Assembly (NCBI GenBank): GCA_016180705.1
Contig: JACPAU010000006.1
Span: 1 to 22,086 of the forward strand
DNA length: 22,086 nt
Source of the DNA: Candidatus Methylomirabilota bacterium
GTDB taxonomy: Bacteria; Methylomirabilota; Methylomirabilia; Methylomirabilales; JACPAU01
Direction of reading: 5' to 3'
The notes under the pieces were generated by a model. It ran no database searches. It worked only from the letters and a program-made list of their open reading frames with translations, and had not been told where the DNA came from. Positions 1 through 9,775 of the stretch are shown here, one piece after another (position 1 is the first letter of the stretch; each line of letters begins with the position of its first letter). Both the position numbers and the translations under genes were made by a program.

Positions 1-1
1 C

Positions 2-421
2 GTCACGGAGGCCTCCCACGGCAACGCCATCGGCGTGGGCCTCGCCGACGTCACCACCGACCGGCTCGTCCGGCGGCTCGACCGGGCGAGCACCTACGCG
101 AACGTCCTCACGAGCGGCTTCCTGGAGCGGGGCAAGGTCCCGCTTGCCTTTGCGAGCGACCGGGACGCCATCGCCGCCGCCCTCGACCAGAACCGGCGCC
201 GGCCGCGCGAGGCCCTGCGGATGGCGTGGATTAAGAACACCCTGCACCTCTCGGACCTGCTGGTCTCGGAGGCCCTCGTCCCCGACCTGTGCGGCCGGAG
301 CGACCTCGACCTGGACCCGCAGCCGGTGCCGATGGCCTTCGCGCCCGACGGGAGGCTCGACTCCCCCCTCCGGGCGCCGGCCCGTCCCGTCCCCGCCTCC
401 GCGTGGCGAGACGTCGGCTGA
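2..421 (+). CDS. LarA-like / DUF2088 family protein, C-terminal fragment
   Basis: Only the last 139 residues are in the window; the gene enters from the left edge. The visible part reads SHGNAIGVGLADVTT early, then a TYANVLTSG stretch, a KVPLAFASDRDAIAAAL stretch and WIKNTLHLSDLLVSEAL. From memory this pattern resembles the C-terminal half of lactate-racemase-like (LarA/DUF2088) proteins, a family that includes nickel-pincer-dependent isomerases. The substrate cannot be told from the fragment, and the nickel-binding residues would lie mostly upstream of the window. The Pro/Ala-rich last 25 residues look like a disordered tail. It ends 26 bp before the DinB-like gene on the same strand, so the two may be co-transcribed. 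Family assignment is moderate; function is unknown. Confidence 0.6.
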   Translation, partial: VTEASHGNAIGVGLADVTTDRLVRRLDRASTYANVLTSGFLERGKVPLAFASDRDAIAAALDQNRRRPREALRMAWIKNTLHLSDLLVSEALVPDLCGRSDLDLDPQPVPMAFAPDGRLDSPLRAPARPVPASAWRDVG

Positions 422-447
422 GCGGGCTCCTCCGCAGGCGGCGACCG

Positions 448-999
448 ATGCACACACCTGGGGACCTCCACCCCGCGCTCCGGGTCTCGTGGAACTTCGC
501 AGAGGAGATTCGCGCGAAGCTCCTGGAGTCGATCCACTCCCTGACGGCTGCCCAGTGGCTCTTCCGCCCTGGGGCCCGAGCGTGGTGCATCGGGGAGCAG
601 GTGGACCACCTCCTCCTCGCCGAGGTCGGGTCGAGCAAGATGGCGCGTAAGCTCATCCGGGGGGACTTCAGCCCCCGGGAGATCCCCGTCGGCACACGCC
701 TCTACACCGCCGCCCTCGATCGCTATCCCTTCGGCCGCCTCGAGGCACCGTCCGTCCTGCTGCCAGGCCCCGCCCGGAACCGAGAAATCCTGGAACGCGC
801 GCTGGCGGAAGCGCACGCCCGCTTTCGCAGTGAACTCTCCACGTTTCAGGGGGACGACCCGGAAGCGCTGCGGGCCCCGGACCCCGCGACCGGCGCCTGG
901 TTCACCCTCGGCGGTTGGGTGAAGCTACAAGCCTGGCACGAGGCGCACCATCTCGCCCAGATCCAGCGCATCGCGGCCGCGGCCGCTTTTCCCCGGTAG
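448..999 (+). CDS. DinB-family (four-helix metal-binding) protein
   Basis: A 183-residue soluble protein. It has the DinB/YfiT pattern: an N-terminal helix (RVSWNFAEEIRAKLLESI), the GEQVDHLLLAE helix carrying one histidine, and near the C-terminus WHEAHHLAQI with the remaining histidines expected to bind a divalent metal. DinB-fold proteins include thiol-dependent transferases (bacillithiol or mycothiol types), but many are uncharacterised, so no reaction is proposed. The ATG at 448 was chosen because the homologous region begins right after it; the longer open frame upstream overlaps the preceding gene. It converges with mqnP on the other strand, with 36 bp between the stop codons. Confidence 0.75.
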   Translation: MHTPGDLHPALRVSWNFAEEIRAKLLESIHSLTAAQWLFRPGARAWCIGEQVDHLLLAEVGSSKMARKLIRGDFSPREIPVGTRLYTAALDRYPFGRLEAPSVLLPGPARNREILERALAEAHARFRSELSTFQGDDPEALRAPDPATGAWFTLGGWVKLQAWHEAHHLAQIQRIAAAAAFPR

Positions 1000-1035
1000 G
1001 GGGTGCGGGGCGCATGCGGCCGGACCGGCTCCGGG

Positions 1036-1899
1036 CTATCGCAGGAGGTCCACGAGCGTGAAGAGGAAGATCGCGATGCTGAGGACGCCGTTGACGTTGA
1101 AGAAGGCGAGGTCGAGGCGGGAGAGCCCGTGGCGGTGGACGATGGCGTGCTCCACCGCGAGCAGGAGGAGAACGAACAGGACCCCGGCGTAGTACCAGGC
1201 GCCGAGGCCGAGGAGGGCCCCGACCGCCACCAGGAGGACGGGGGTGACGGCGTGCAGGAGCAGGCTCACGGCGAGCCCGCCCCGCTCCCCCAGGCGGGCC
1301 GGGACCGAGAAGAGGCCGTGCGCCCGGTCGAAGGGGATATCCGCGAGCGCGTAGAGGATGTCAAATCCGGCCACCCAGGTCACCACCGCCCCTCCGAGCA
1401 GAAGCGGCGCCGCCTCCAGGCGCCCCGCCACGGCGATCCAGGCGCCGATGGGGGCGAGGGCCAGGCAGAGGCCGAGGATCAGGTGGGAGAGGCTGGTGAA
1501 CCGCTTCGTGTAGGAGTACCCGACGAGCAGCGCGATGGCGAAGGGGGCCAGGGCGAAGCAGAGGGGGTTCAGGTTGTAGGCGGCGAGCAGGAGCAGGGTG
1601 AAGGAAACGGCGACCAGCGCCAGGATCTGGCCGGGACGGATGACGCCCCGAGGGAGCGCGCGCTCCCGCGTCCGGGGGTTGAGGGCGTCCAGGTCCCGAT
1701 CGGCGTACCGGTTCATCCCCATCGCCCCGCTGCGGGCGCCCACCATCGCCACCAGGATCCAGAAGAGGGTCTGCCCGTCCGGGATCCCGCGGGCCGCCAG
1801 GACCCCCCCCATGAGTGCGAAGGGGAGGGCGAAGACGGTGTGCGAGAACTTGATCATCTCGAGGATGAGACGAATGCGCTGAAGCGGGCCCACCGTCAT
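1036..1899 (-). CDS. mqnP: MqnP/UbiA-family polyprenyltransferase (menaquinone biosynthesis)
   Basis: A 287-residue integral membrane prenyltransferase that would attach the polyprenyl tail to an aromatic quinone precursor. About eight hydrophobic segments are visible. The first Asp-rich motif reads NRYADRDLDALNPRT, where NRxxDRxxDAxNPRT is typical of MqnP/UbiA-like proteins. The second reads DILYALADIPFDRAHGL, the DxxYAxxDxxFD form. This variant is the one annotated as UbiA-like MqnP in futalosine-pathway genomes, although classical UbiA or MenA activity is not excluded. The ATG at 1899 overlaps the menG stop codon (ATGA), implying translational coupling. The longer open frame upstream lies inside menG and was discarded. 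The last residues (TLVDLLR) end just before the convergent DinB-like gene. Confidence 0.85.
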   Translation of the reverse strand: MTVGPLQRIRLILEMIKFSHTVFALPFALMGGVLAARGIPDGQTLFWILVAMVGARSGAMGMNRYADRDLDALNPRTRERALPRGVIRPGQILALVAVSFTLLLLAAYNLNPLCFALAPFAIALLVGYSYTKRFTSLSHLILGLCLALAPIGAWIAVAGRLEAAPLLLGGAVVTWVAGFDILYALADIPFDRAHGLFSVPARLGERGGLAVSLLLHAVTPVLLVAVGALLGLGAWYYAGVLFVLLLLAVEHAIVHRHGLSRLDLAFFNVNGVLSIAIFLFTLVDLLR

Positions 1900-2627
1900 G
1901 CCTCCCTCTCCCGCAGGCCCACGTGGATGCAGACGATCCCGCCGGTGAGCGCCCGCCAGCGGACGGCCCCGAACCCGGCCGCCCGCATCGCCTCGGCGAA
2001 GGCGCCCGGCTCCGGGAAGGTGGCGACCGAGGCCGGCAGGTAGGCATAGGCCTCGGGGACGCCCGAGATCCATCCCCCGATGCGCGGGAGGAGCACCGTG
2101 CTGTAGAAGCGGTACAGGACCGCGAACACCGTGCCCCGGGGCCGGAAGAACTCCAGGACGATCGCACGGCCCCCCGGCCGCAGGACCCGGCGCATCTCGG
2201 CCAGCGCGACGCCCCGGTCCGTCACGTTCCGGATCCCGAAGGCCACCAGAACCGCGTCGAACGTCCCCGCCCGGAAGGGGAGGGCCTCCGCCGCACCGGC
2301 CGTGAGGAGCACCCGGGGCTCCCGCCCCACCGCCTTCCGCCGACCGAGGCGCACCATCGGCTCGCAGAGGTCCACCCCCACGATGCGTCCCGCCGCGGGG
2401 TGCTGGCGGGCCACCTCCAGGGCCAGGTCGGCCGTGCCCGTGGCCACATCGAGGGCCATACCCCGGGGTGGGAGGACCGCCTCGGCGGCCGCCGCCCGCC
2501 GCCAGGCCACGTCGCGGCGGAACGAGAGGAGCCGGTTCAGGAGATCGTAGCGCGGGGCGATGGCGGCGAACATCCGCCGGATCGCGGCGGTGTGCGCGGC
2601 GGCGTCGGGCAGGCGCGGGGCAGGCAT
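1896..2627 (-). CDS. menG: Demethylmenaquinone methyltransferase (MenG/UbiE)
   Basis: A 243-residue class I SAM-dependent methyltransferase that C-methylates demethylmenaquinone (or the ubiquinone precursor in organisms that make ubiquinone). The N-terminus RRMFAAIAPRYDLLNRLLS is the UbiE/MenG signature. The SAM-binding glycine loop is ALDVATGTADLALEVA, and FGIRNVTDR and RPGGRAIVLEFFRP follow in the expected order. Length fits the family. It lies 26 bp downstream of the TPR gene and overlaps the prenyltransferase gene by four bases, so the pair supplies consecutive late steps of quinone synthesis. The choice between the names menG and ubiE rests on the neighbouring mqnP-like gene and is an inference. 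Confidence 0.92.
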   Translation of the reverse strand: MPAPRLPDAAAHTAAIRRMFAAIAPRYDLLNRLLSFRRDVAWRRAAAAEAVLPPRGMALDVATGTADLALEVARQHPAAGRIVGVDLCEPMVRLGRRKAVGREPRVLLTAGAAEALPFRAGTFDAVLVAFGIRNVTDRGVALAEMRRVLRPGGRAIVLEFFRPRGTVFAVLYRFYSTVLLPRIGGWISGVPEAYAYLPASVATFPEPGAFAEAMRAAGFGAVRWRALTGGIVCIHVGLREREA

Positions 2628-2653
2628 CGTCGGGGCGCGCGGCGGAAGGGACG

Positions 2654-3121
2654 CTAGCGGAGGCGGGGTTCCACGGCCTTGATGTTGTTCTGGGCGCTCT
2701 TGGCCAGCTCTCCGTTCGGGCTGTACCTCAAGTAGAGCCGGTACTCCTCCAGCGCCTTCCGGTAGAGCGCCTTGTCCTCCGTGGTGAGCTTCGCCTTGGT
2801 GTGGTAGGCGAGGCCCAGATGGTAGTGGGCCTCGGCGAGGTCCGGCTTGAGCTTGAGCGCCGCCTGGTACTCCTCGATGGCCTTGTCCAGGTGCTCGAAG
2901 AGCCGCTCGTGGTACAGGACCCCCAGCTCGTAATGGGCCTGGGCCTTCTCCGCGGCGTCGCGCGGGGCGGGGCGGGCGGGGGCCGGCTTGGCGGGCGGCG
3001 GCTTGGCGGGGGTCGCCGGGACGGCCTTCGGCGTCTGCGCCCCCGCGACGGGGACCGTCACGAGCAGGAATGCGGCGGCGAGGACCCCCCGCCGGCCGAC
3101 TCCCCCCGTCCGCCTCCCCAT
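2654..3121 (-). CDS. Exported TPR-repeat protein
   Basis: A 155-residue protein with an N-terminal Sec-type signal (basic MGRRTGGVGRRG, hydrophobic VLAAAFLLVTVPV, probable cleavage after VAGA). A Pro/Ala/Lys-rich linker runs over about residues 30-53. Two to three tetratricopeptide repeats follow: KAQAHYELGVLYHERL, KAIEEYQAALKLKPDLAEA and HYHLGLAYHTKAK. Such proteins are usually periplasmic or envelope scaffolds; no partner can be named. The start at 3121 has a GGAGGAG ribosome site on the minus strand. It is the first gene of the minus-strand unit with menG and mqnP, but a functional link to quinone synthesis is not shown. Confidence 0.75.
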   Translation of the reverse strand: MGRRTGGVGRRGVLAAAFLLVTVPVAGAQTPKAVPATPAKPPPAKPAPARPAPRDAAEKAQAHYELGVLYHERLFEHLDKAIEEYQAALKLKPDLAEAHYHLGLAYHTKAKLTTEDKALYRKALEEYRLYLRYSPNGELAKSAQNNIKAVEPRLR

Positions 3122-3198
3122 GGCCGCTCCTCCCTGGCCTCCAATGCCGGAGATAGAAGCAGGAGGCCTCGCCTCCCGCTCCGCTGCGTCCAGAGGCT

Positions 3199-3228
3199 AC
3201 AATGCCAGCCCCTCCGTCCGGTTGTCAA
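3199..3228 (-). promoter_or_regulatory. Candidate sigma-70 promoter for the TPR-menG-mqnP unit
   Basis: On the minus strand a perfect -35 TTGACA (3228-3223) is followed, after 18 bp, by CATTGT (3204-3199), a weak -10. It sits about 70-80 bp before the TPR start codon in a divergent intergenic region. The -35 is convincing; the -10 matches only three of six bases. Confidence 0.35.
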
Positions 3229-3295
3229 GGCTGGAGCCGGGGCGCCGAGGGATATTGGCACAGCGTGCCCGAGGCGGCGCCCCGGCCGGCTCGCC

Positions 3296-3324
3296 TTGAC
3301 GTCCCTGGCGCGCCATGATAGGTG
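3296..3324 (+). promoter_or_regulatory. Weak candidate promoter for the sulfite dehydrogenase pair
   Basis: TTGACG (3296-3301) followed 17 bp later by TAGGTG (3319-3324), with a TG one base before the -10 (extended -10 form). The hexamer match is poor, but the position, about 80 bp before the sorA-like ATG in the 284-bp divergent gap 3122-3405, is sensible. Apart from this, the minus-strand candidate and the ribosome site at 3393-3399, I see nothing else in that gap. Confidence 0.22.
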
Positions 3325-3405
3325 CTTGGCATCGTTGTGAAGTTCCTCGTCGGGAATCCTATGCGTGGACGACCCCCTGACCGCGCCAACCGGAAGGAGG
3401 TAGCC

Positions 3406-4614
3406 ATGGACTGGAAGCGGACGAACAGCCAGTCGCCGCTCAAGAAGCTTGAGGCGGCTGCGCCCTGTGGGATCTCGCGCCGGGGGTTCCTGGTCGCCGT
3501 TGGGGCCGGCGGGATGGCCGCCGCCCTGGCGCCGACCGGCGACGTCGTCTCCGCCCAGACCGCGCAGCCTAAGGGGCTGGTCAAGCCCGCGCCCCCCGAG
3601 ATCTTCATCAACCACGGCCTGAACCAGGAGACCCGGCTCGACGCCCTGCAGGGCTACCTCACGGCGCCAAGCCACTTCTTCGTCCGGAACCACCACCCCA
3701 CGCCGGTTCTCGACGCGAGGACCTGGCGGCTCAAGGTGGAGGGGAACGCGGTGGACCGGCCGCTCGAACTCACCTACGAGGATCTCCTCAAGATGCCGTC
3801 GCGCTCGGTGATCTGTTTCATCGAGTGCGCAGGCAACGGCCGGGGCTTCTTCGCCCAGTTCATGGGCCGGACCGGGCAGGGCACCCAGTGGCGATTCGGG
3901 GCCATCGGCGTGGCCGAGTGGACCGGTGTCCCGCTCGGGGCCATCCTCGACATGGCCGGCCTGAAGCGGGACACCCCGAAGGACATTCTCAATGTGCTGA
4001 TCGAGGGGCTGGACGACGGGAAGGTGAGCCGGCCCGTCACCGTCGAGAAGGCCCTCGAGGACGACACGCTGCTGGCCTATGCCATGAACGGGGAGGCTCT
4101 CCCGGCGGACCACGGCTTCCCCGTGCGGGCCGTCGTCCCCGGGTGGGTGGGGATCAACAACGTCAAGTGGGTCGGCCGGATCGAGGTGCGCGACAGCAAG
4201 ATCGACGTGCGGACGACCACGACCTCCTATATTCTGGAGGGCCCCGACTTCCCGAACAAGCCGCCGCTGCGCCTCCAGACACTCAAGAGCGCGGTCGCGC
4301 TGCCCTGGGGGGGCACCGTCCCGCCTGGCCGGCACCTCGTCCGGGGCTTCGCGTGGTCCCCGGTGGGCCGGGTTACCCAGGTAGAGGTCAGCCTGGACCG
4401 GGGGGCCACCTGGCGGCCGGCCCGCCTGCGCGAGCCCAACATCCCCCGCGCCTGGGTCCGCTGGGACTTCGAGTGGAACGCCGCGCCGGGAGAGCACACG
4501 ATCACGACGCGGGCCACCGACGAGAAGGGCAACGCGCAGCCGGCCAGCATCCTGTGGAACCGCCAGGGCTACGGCTACAACGTCCCCGTGCCGCACCCGG
4601 TCAAGGTCGCCTAG
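3406..4614 (+). CDS. Tat-exported molybdopterin sulfite dehydrogenase (SorA/SoxC-like)
   Basis: A 402-residue sulfite-oxidase-family enzyme expected to oxidise sulfite to sulfate (free, or carrier-bound if SoxC-like) in the periplasm. A Tat signal is visible: SRRGFLVAVGAGGMAAALAP (residues 24-43). The molybdopterin domain spans about 90-265. The cysteine that should bind molybdenum is C141 in FIECAGNGRGFF. A C-terminal Mo-co dimerisation domain covers about 275-400 (VEVSLDRGATW, TTRATDEKGNAQP). The ATG at 3406 was chosen because a strong GGAAGGAGG ribosome site lies just upstream and places the twin-arginine motif near the N-terminus. The cytochrome gene follows 16 bp later and is the likely electron acceptor. 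No soxA, B, X, Y or Z lies nearby, so SorA is favoured over SoxC. Confidence 0.85.
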   Translation: MDWKRTNSQSPLKKLEAAAPCGISRRGFLVAVGAGGMAAALAPTGDVVSAQTAQPKGLVKPAPPEIFINHGLNQETRLDALQGYLTAPSHFFVRNHHPTPVLDARTWRLKVEGNAVDRPLELTYEDLLKMPSRSVICFIECAGNGRGFFAQFMGRTGQGTQWRFGAIGVAEWTGVPLGAILDMAGLKRDTPKDILNVLIEGLDDGKVSRPVTVEKALEDDTLLAYAMNGEALPADHGFPVRAVVPGWVGINNVKWVGRIEVRDSKIDVRTTTTSYILEGPDFPNKPPLRLQTLKSAVALPWGGTVPPGRHLVRGFAWSPVGRVTQVEVSLDRGATWRPARLREPNIPRAWVRWDFEWNAAPGEHTITTRATDEKGNAQPASILWNRQGYGYNVPVPHPVKVA

Positions 4615-4630
4615 CCGGGGGGCCTCCGCG

Positions 4631-5035
4631 GTGCGGGGAAGCGGGGGCCGGCGCGCCGTCACGCGCCGGGGGGCCGTGGCCGGCCGACTGCTCGTCCTGC
4701 TCGTCGCGGCCCTGGCCTCCGACGGGGCCGGAGCCGACGCCACGGCGCAGAGCCAGATCGCGCGCGGCCGGGCGCTCTACGTCCAGTACTGTTTCGCCTG
4801 CCACCTGCCCGGGTCCGTCGGCCCCGAACTCACCCGCGAAGTCCTGGCCGGCATGGGCACCGCGCGCAATCTCTTCAACTTCATCCGGACGGCGATGCCG
4901 CAGAACGCCCCGGGCAGCCTCACGGACCAGGAGTACTGGGACATCCTGGCCCACATGCTTGTGGAGGCGGGGCTCCTCCCGGCGGAGATGCGCCCGGGGC
5001 CCGAGACCGCCGACAGCATCCGCCTCGCCCCGTAA
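4631..5035 (+). CDS. Small c-type cytochrome, likely electron acceptor of the sulfite dehydrogenase (SorB/SoxD-like)
   Basis: A 134-residue exported monohaem cytochrome c. A basic N-terminus is followed by a hydrophobic signal core (RLLVLLVAALAS). The haem site is CFACH (residues 54-58), and the probable axial methionine is M89 in RTAMPQNAPG. TDQEYWDILAHMLVEAG is the usual closing helix of such domains. GTG at 4631 is used. An in-frame GTG at 4676, preceded by a G-rich stretch, would give a shorter signal peptide and is a fair alternative. Adjacency to the molybdopterin enzyme suggests an SorAB-type pair passing electrons to a terminal oxidase; that pairing is inferred from context. Confidence 0.8.
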   Translation: MRGSGGRRAVTRRGAVAGRLLVLLVAALASDGAGADATAQSQIARGRALYVQYCFACHLPGSVGPELTREVLAGMGTARNLFNFIRTAMPQNAPGSLTDQEYWDILAHMLVEAGLLPAEMRPGPETADSIRLAP

Positions 5036-5076
5036 AGGCTGCGACCCGCCGAGCGGCCGCAGGCCGGACCGGAGGG

Positions 5077-5118
5077 GCTAGCGGGATTCCAACGAGTTGG
5101 ATCTATGCTCAGGCTAGC
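5077..5118. repeat. Nested inverted repeat downstream of the cytochrome gene
   Basis: GCTAGC at 5077-5082 can pair with GCTAGC at 5113-5118. Inside it TCCAAC (5088-5093) pairs with GTTGGA (5096-5101) around a two-base spacer. It lies about 40 bp after the cytochrome stop codon. There is no T-run on either strand, so a standard terminator is not supported. It may be a terminator of another kind or part of the structured unit that continues to the right. Confidence 0.45.
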
Positions 5119-5166
5119 ACCGTGGTGCCGGGCCAAATGACGAGCATCACGAGGCCCGAGGGAGGA

Positions 5167-5230
5167 GGCGGCCGGAGGCGTACGCTCCTGGTACGTTGAG
5201 GACCGCCGCGGGCACCACGCGAAGCGTGGT
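5167..5230. repeat. REP-like structured non-coding segment, site of IS110 insertion
   Basis: Two strong hairpins lie side by side. The first has an outer stem GGCGG (5167-5171)/CCGCC (5203-5207) and an inner stem CGTAC (5179-5183)/GTACG (5191-5195). The second is ACCACGC (5214-5220), loop GAA, GCGTGGT (5224-5230). The 209 bp between the cytochrome gene and the IS (5036-5244) contain no convincing gene. The palindromic character, and the fact that an IS110 element sits immediately beside it, suggest a dispersed REP-type repeat, since some IS110 elements use REP sequences as targets. No second copy is present in this window, so dispersal is untested. Confidence 0.4.
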
Positions 5231-5273
5231 CGGAGAACAAAGTGAGCGACTGTCTTCCGTGTCAAGAGAATTC

Positions 5274-6757
<1,484 letters not shown>

Positions 6758-6765
<8 letters not shown>

Positions 6766-7738
6766 TTTCCCCCGGATGGTGGAGGTGCTCCGGGGGGCCC
6801 ACCGGGTGGCGGTCCTCTCCCACGTGAACCCGGAGGCGGACTGCCTCGGCGCCGCGCTCGGCTGCACGCTGGCGCTCCAGGAGCAGGGGAAGGCGGCGGT
6901 GGCCTACAATGCCGACGCGCTCCCCCGGGCCCTCCGCTTCCTCCCCGGAGCCGCCGAGTTGGTGCGGGCCGACCGCGTGCCCGGGGGCCTGGACTGCGTC
7001 GTGGTGGTGGACTGCAGCGACGCGGAGCGCACGGGGGGGCTGCTCACCGGGGTCACGGTGCCCGTCCTGAACGTGGACCACCACAAGACCAACGTCCGCT
7101 TCGGGACCCTCAACTGGGTGCTCCCGGAGGCCTCCTCGGCGGGCGAGATGGTCTTCCACCTGCTGCGGGCCCTGGGACACGCGATCTCCCCCCCGGTGGC
7201 GACCAACCTCTACGCTGCGGTGCTGACCGACACCGGCTCCTTCCACTACAAGAACACCACCCCGGAGGCGCTGCGGGTGGCGGCGGCGCTGGTCGAGGCG
7301 GGGGCCGAACCGGCCCGGATCACCGAGGGCCTGTACGACCAGCGGGACGCCGCGGAACTGCGGCTCCTGTCCCGCTGCCTCAGCACGCTCCAGCTCAGCC
7401 GGGACGGCCGGGTCGCCTGGCTGGAGGTGACGGCGGCGGACCTGAGCGAGCCGGGGCTCGGCCCGGACGTGCTGGAGGGGTTCATCAACTACCCGCGCTC
7501 CATCGCCGGGGTCGAGGTGGCGCTCCTCTTCAAGGCCCTGGGCGACACCGGGATCCGGGTGTCCCTCCGATCGCGGGGGCGGACGGACGTGCCGGCGGTA
7601 GCGGCGGCCTTCGGGGGCGGGGGCCACCGCAACGCCGCCGGCTGCCAGGTGCCCGGGACGCTGGCGACGGTGCGGGAGGCGGTGTTGGCGGAGGTGGAGC
7701 GGGAGCTCGCCAGGAGCCGGGGCAGGGAGCGGGGATGA
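6758..7738 (+). CDS. nrnA: DHH-family oligoribonuclease / pAp phosphatase NrnA
   Basis: A 326-residue phosphoesterase that degrades short RNAs (nanoRNA) and, in many relatives, dephosphorylates pAp. The DHH domain contains motif I SHVNPEADCLG (residues 21-31), VVVVDCSD (81-88), the DHH motif DHHKTN (107-112) and VLTDTGSFHYKNT. The DHHA1 domain ends with the GGGGHRNAAG substrate motif near residue 290. Motif I has Glu (E26) where many relatives have Asp. Acidity is kept, and similar PEAD/PEGD forms are, from memory, not rare. It starts inside the end of rbfA and its stop overlaps the truB start (ATGA). rbfA-nrnA-truB order is common in bacteria. Confidence 0.92.
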
Positions 7739-8691
7739 CGGGCCGGCGGGAGCGGAGCGGGGTCCTCAACGTCAACAAGTCGGCCGGGATGACCTCCCAC
7801 GACGTGGTGGACGCCGTCCGCCGGCTCTACGGGATGCGCCGGGTCGGGCACACCGGCACGCTGGACCCCCAGGGGACCGGGGTGCTGCCGATCTGCCTCG
7901 GCCGCGCCACCAAGATCGCCCAGTACCTGATGGCGGCCGACAAGGAGTACCAGCTCACGATGCGCCTGGGGGTGACCACGGACACCCTCGACGCGGAGGG
8001 GAAGGTGGTGGCGGAAGCGGACTGGTCGGGCGTCGCGCGGGAGGAGCTGGAGGCGACGCTCGCGCGCTTCAAGGGGGAGATCCAGCAGGTCCCGCCGCTC
8101 TTCTCGGCCAAGAAGGTGCAGGGGGAGCGCCTCTATCGGCTGGCGCGCCGGGGGCAGGTGGTGGAGCGGGCCCCGGTCACCGTCATGATCTACGACGTCA
8201 AGTGTACGGCCTTCGACCCCCCCGAGGTGGGCCTCTGGGTCTGGTGCGGGAAGGGCATGTACGCGCGGAGCCTCTGCGACGACATCGGGCGGGTGCTCTC
8301 CTGCGGCGCCCACCTGGCCCGCCTCACCCGGACCCGCTCCGGCCGCTTCGAGCTGAAGGACGCCCTGACGCTTACCGAACTGGCCGAGCGCGTCGAGAGC
8401 GGGCGGGGCGACGAGACCCTGATCCCCGTCGCCGAGGCGCTGGCCCACCTGCCGGCCGTCCGGGTCGCCCCGGAGGCCACTGCGGCGGTCCTGCACGGGG
8501 GGACGATCCCGGCGGCGGCCGTGGTCGCCTTCCCCCCCGAGATCCGGAAGGGCGCCCTCGTCCGGGTCCTGGGGTTCCGCCGGCAGCTTCTCTCGTTGGC
8601 GCGGGCCGCCCTGGACTCCGCCGATTTCCCGAGCACCGATCCCCGGCGGAGCGTCCTCACCCCGGTCCGGGTCTTCAGCGGGACCGCGTGA
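7735..8691 (+). CDS. truB: tRNA pseudouridine(55) synthase TruB
   Basis: A 318-residue enzyme that converts U55 of the tRNA T-loop to pseudouridine. The opening [17 protein letters not shown] and the catalytic block [23 protein letters not shown], with the nucleophile D44, are diagnostic. [20 protein letters not shown] and [28 protein letters not shown] follow. The last 70 residues resemble the short C-terminal PUA-like domain found in many TruB proteins. The ATG at 7735 overlaps the nrnA stop, which argues for coupled translation. ribF starts 2 bp after the stop. Confidence 0.96.
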   Translation: MTGRRERSGVLNVNKSAGMTSHDVVDAVRRLYGMRRVGHTGTLDPQGTGVLPICLGRATKIAQYLMAADKEYQLTMRLGVTTDTLDAEGKVVAEADWSGVAREELEATLARFKGEIQQVPPLFSAKKVQGERLYRLARRGQVVERAPVTVMIYDVKCTAFDPPEVGLWVWCGKGMYARSLCDDIGRVLSCGAHLARLTRTRSGRFELKDALTLTELAERVESGRGDETLIPVAEALAHLPAVRVAPEATAAVLHGGTIPAAAVVAFPPEIRKGALVRVLGFRRQLLSLARAALDSADFPSTDPRRSVLTPVRVFSGTA

Positions 8692-8693
8692 CG

Positions 8694-9629
8694 ATGCAGG
8701 TGGTCTCGGACGTCACCGCCCTGCGGGAGCGGCCCTTCCCCCGGATCGCCTGCGGCATCGGGATCTTCGACGGCGTGCACCTCGGGCACCAGGCGATCCT
8801 CCGCACCGTGGTGGCGCAGGCGGGCCGCCGGGCGACGCCGGCCGTCTTCACCTTCGCCAACCACCCCCTCACCGTCCTCACCCCCGCCCGGGCTCCCCGG
8901 CTCATCACGCCTCCGCCGCTGAAGACCCGGATCCTGGAGGAGCAGGGGATCGCGCTCACGATCGTGGTCCCGTTCACGCCCGCGCTGGCGGCCCTCTCTC
9001 CCGACGCTTTCGTCCGCGACGTCCTGGTGGGGCAGGTGGGGGTCGAGGCCGTCCACGTCGGGGCCGACTTCCGCTTCGGGCGCAACCGGGCGGGCGGCCC
9101 GGAGGATCTCCTCCGGCTGGGGGCGGCCCTGGGGTTCCGGGTCGAGGTCGTTCCGGAGGTGACCGTGGGGGGCACCCCGGTCCATTCGTCCCTCATCAGG
9201 GAGCTCCTCGCGCAGGGGAAGCTCCGGGAGGCCCAGACCTTCCTCGGCCGGCCCTACCTGGTGGTGGGGACGGTGCAGGTGGGGGCGGGGCGGGGGAAGG
9301 GGCTCGGTTTCCCGACGGCCAACCTGGACGGGGCCGAGGTCCTGCTCCCGGACGGGATCTACGCCGGCCGGGCCCGGGGCCGGGGGGAGTGGCGGAAGGC
9401 GGTCATGAGCGTCGGCGTGGCCCCAACGTTCGGCGGCACCCGCCGGTGGCTCGAGGTGCATTTTCTTCCCCCGCTCCGCGACGAGGTGGGGCCGGGCGTG
9501 GAACTGACGGTGGCCCTCCTGCACCGGATCCGGGACGAGATCCGCTTCCCGGACGCGGCGGCGTTAGTCGCCCAGATGCGGCAGGACGTGGCGTTCGCGG
9601 AGCGCCTGCTCGCGGCCGAGGCAGGCTAG
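8694..9629 (+). CDS. ribF: Bifunctional riboflavin kinase / FAD synthetase
   Basis: A 311-residue RibF that phosphorylates riboflavin to FMN and adenylates FMN to FAD. The N-terminal FAD synthetase half has the nucleotidyltransferase motif [14 protein letters not shown] and [13 protein letters not shown]. It closes with the [26 protein letters not shown] linker helix. The C-terminal kinase half has [13 protein letters not shown] (PTAN motif), [20 protein letters not shown] and LEVHFL. The ATG at 8694 lies 2 bp after truB; the much longer open frame upstream only shadows truB. truB-ribF-rpsO order is widely conserved. Confidence 0.95.
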   Translation: MQVVSDVTALRERPFPRIACGIGIFDGVHLGHQAILRTVVAQAGRRATPAVFTFANHPLTVLTPARAPRLITPPPLKTRILEEQGIALTIVVPFTPALAALSPDAFVRDVLVGQVGVEAVHVGADFRFGRNRAGGPEDLLRLGAALGFRVEVVPEVTVGGTPVHSSLIRELLAQGKLREAQTFLGRPYLVVGTVQVGAGRGKGLGFPTANLDGAEVLLPDGIYAGRARGRGEWRKAVMSVGVAPTFGGTRRWLEVHFLPPLRDEVGPGVELTVALLHRIRDEIRFPDAAALVAQMRQDVAFAERLLAAEAG

Positions 9630-9640
9630 GGGGGGCCCGG

Positions 9641-9652
9641 CCGGGCGCCCGG
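9641..9652. repeat. Perfect GC-rich palindrome after ribF
   Basis: CCGGGCGCCCGG reads the same on both strands and begins 12 bp after the ribF stop. It is followed by AAATGGCTTTACA rather than a T-run, so it is at best a weak terminator or a transcription pause site before the rpsO promoter. Confidence 0.3.
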
Positions 9653-9659
9653 AAATGGC

Positions 9660-9689
9660 TTTACAGGGCGGGCGCTTCTATGCTAGCGT
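9660..9689 (+). promoter_or_regulatory. Candidate promoter for rpsO-pnp
   Basis: TTTACA (9660-9665), 18 bp, then TAGCGT (9684-9689) preceded by TGC, an extended -10. It sits in the 146-bp gap between ribF and rpsO, where an internal promoter is known in other bacteria. The AT-richer patch around it stands out from the surrounding sequence. The -10 hexamer itself is weak. Confidence 0.4.
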
Positions 9690-9775
9690 ATGTGCCCGAA
9701 AACACTGGGTATGAGGGCCGTGGCGGGCCGGGGGGTCCCCGCTTCCGCCGCACGGGGGAAAGGGGGAGAGGTCAG

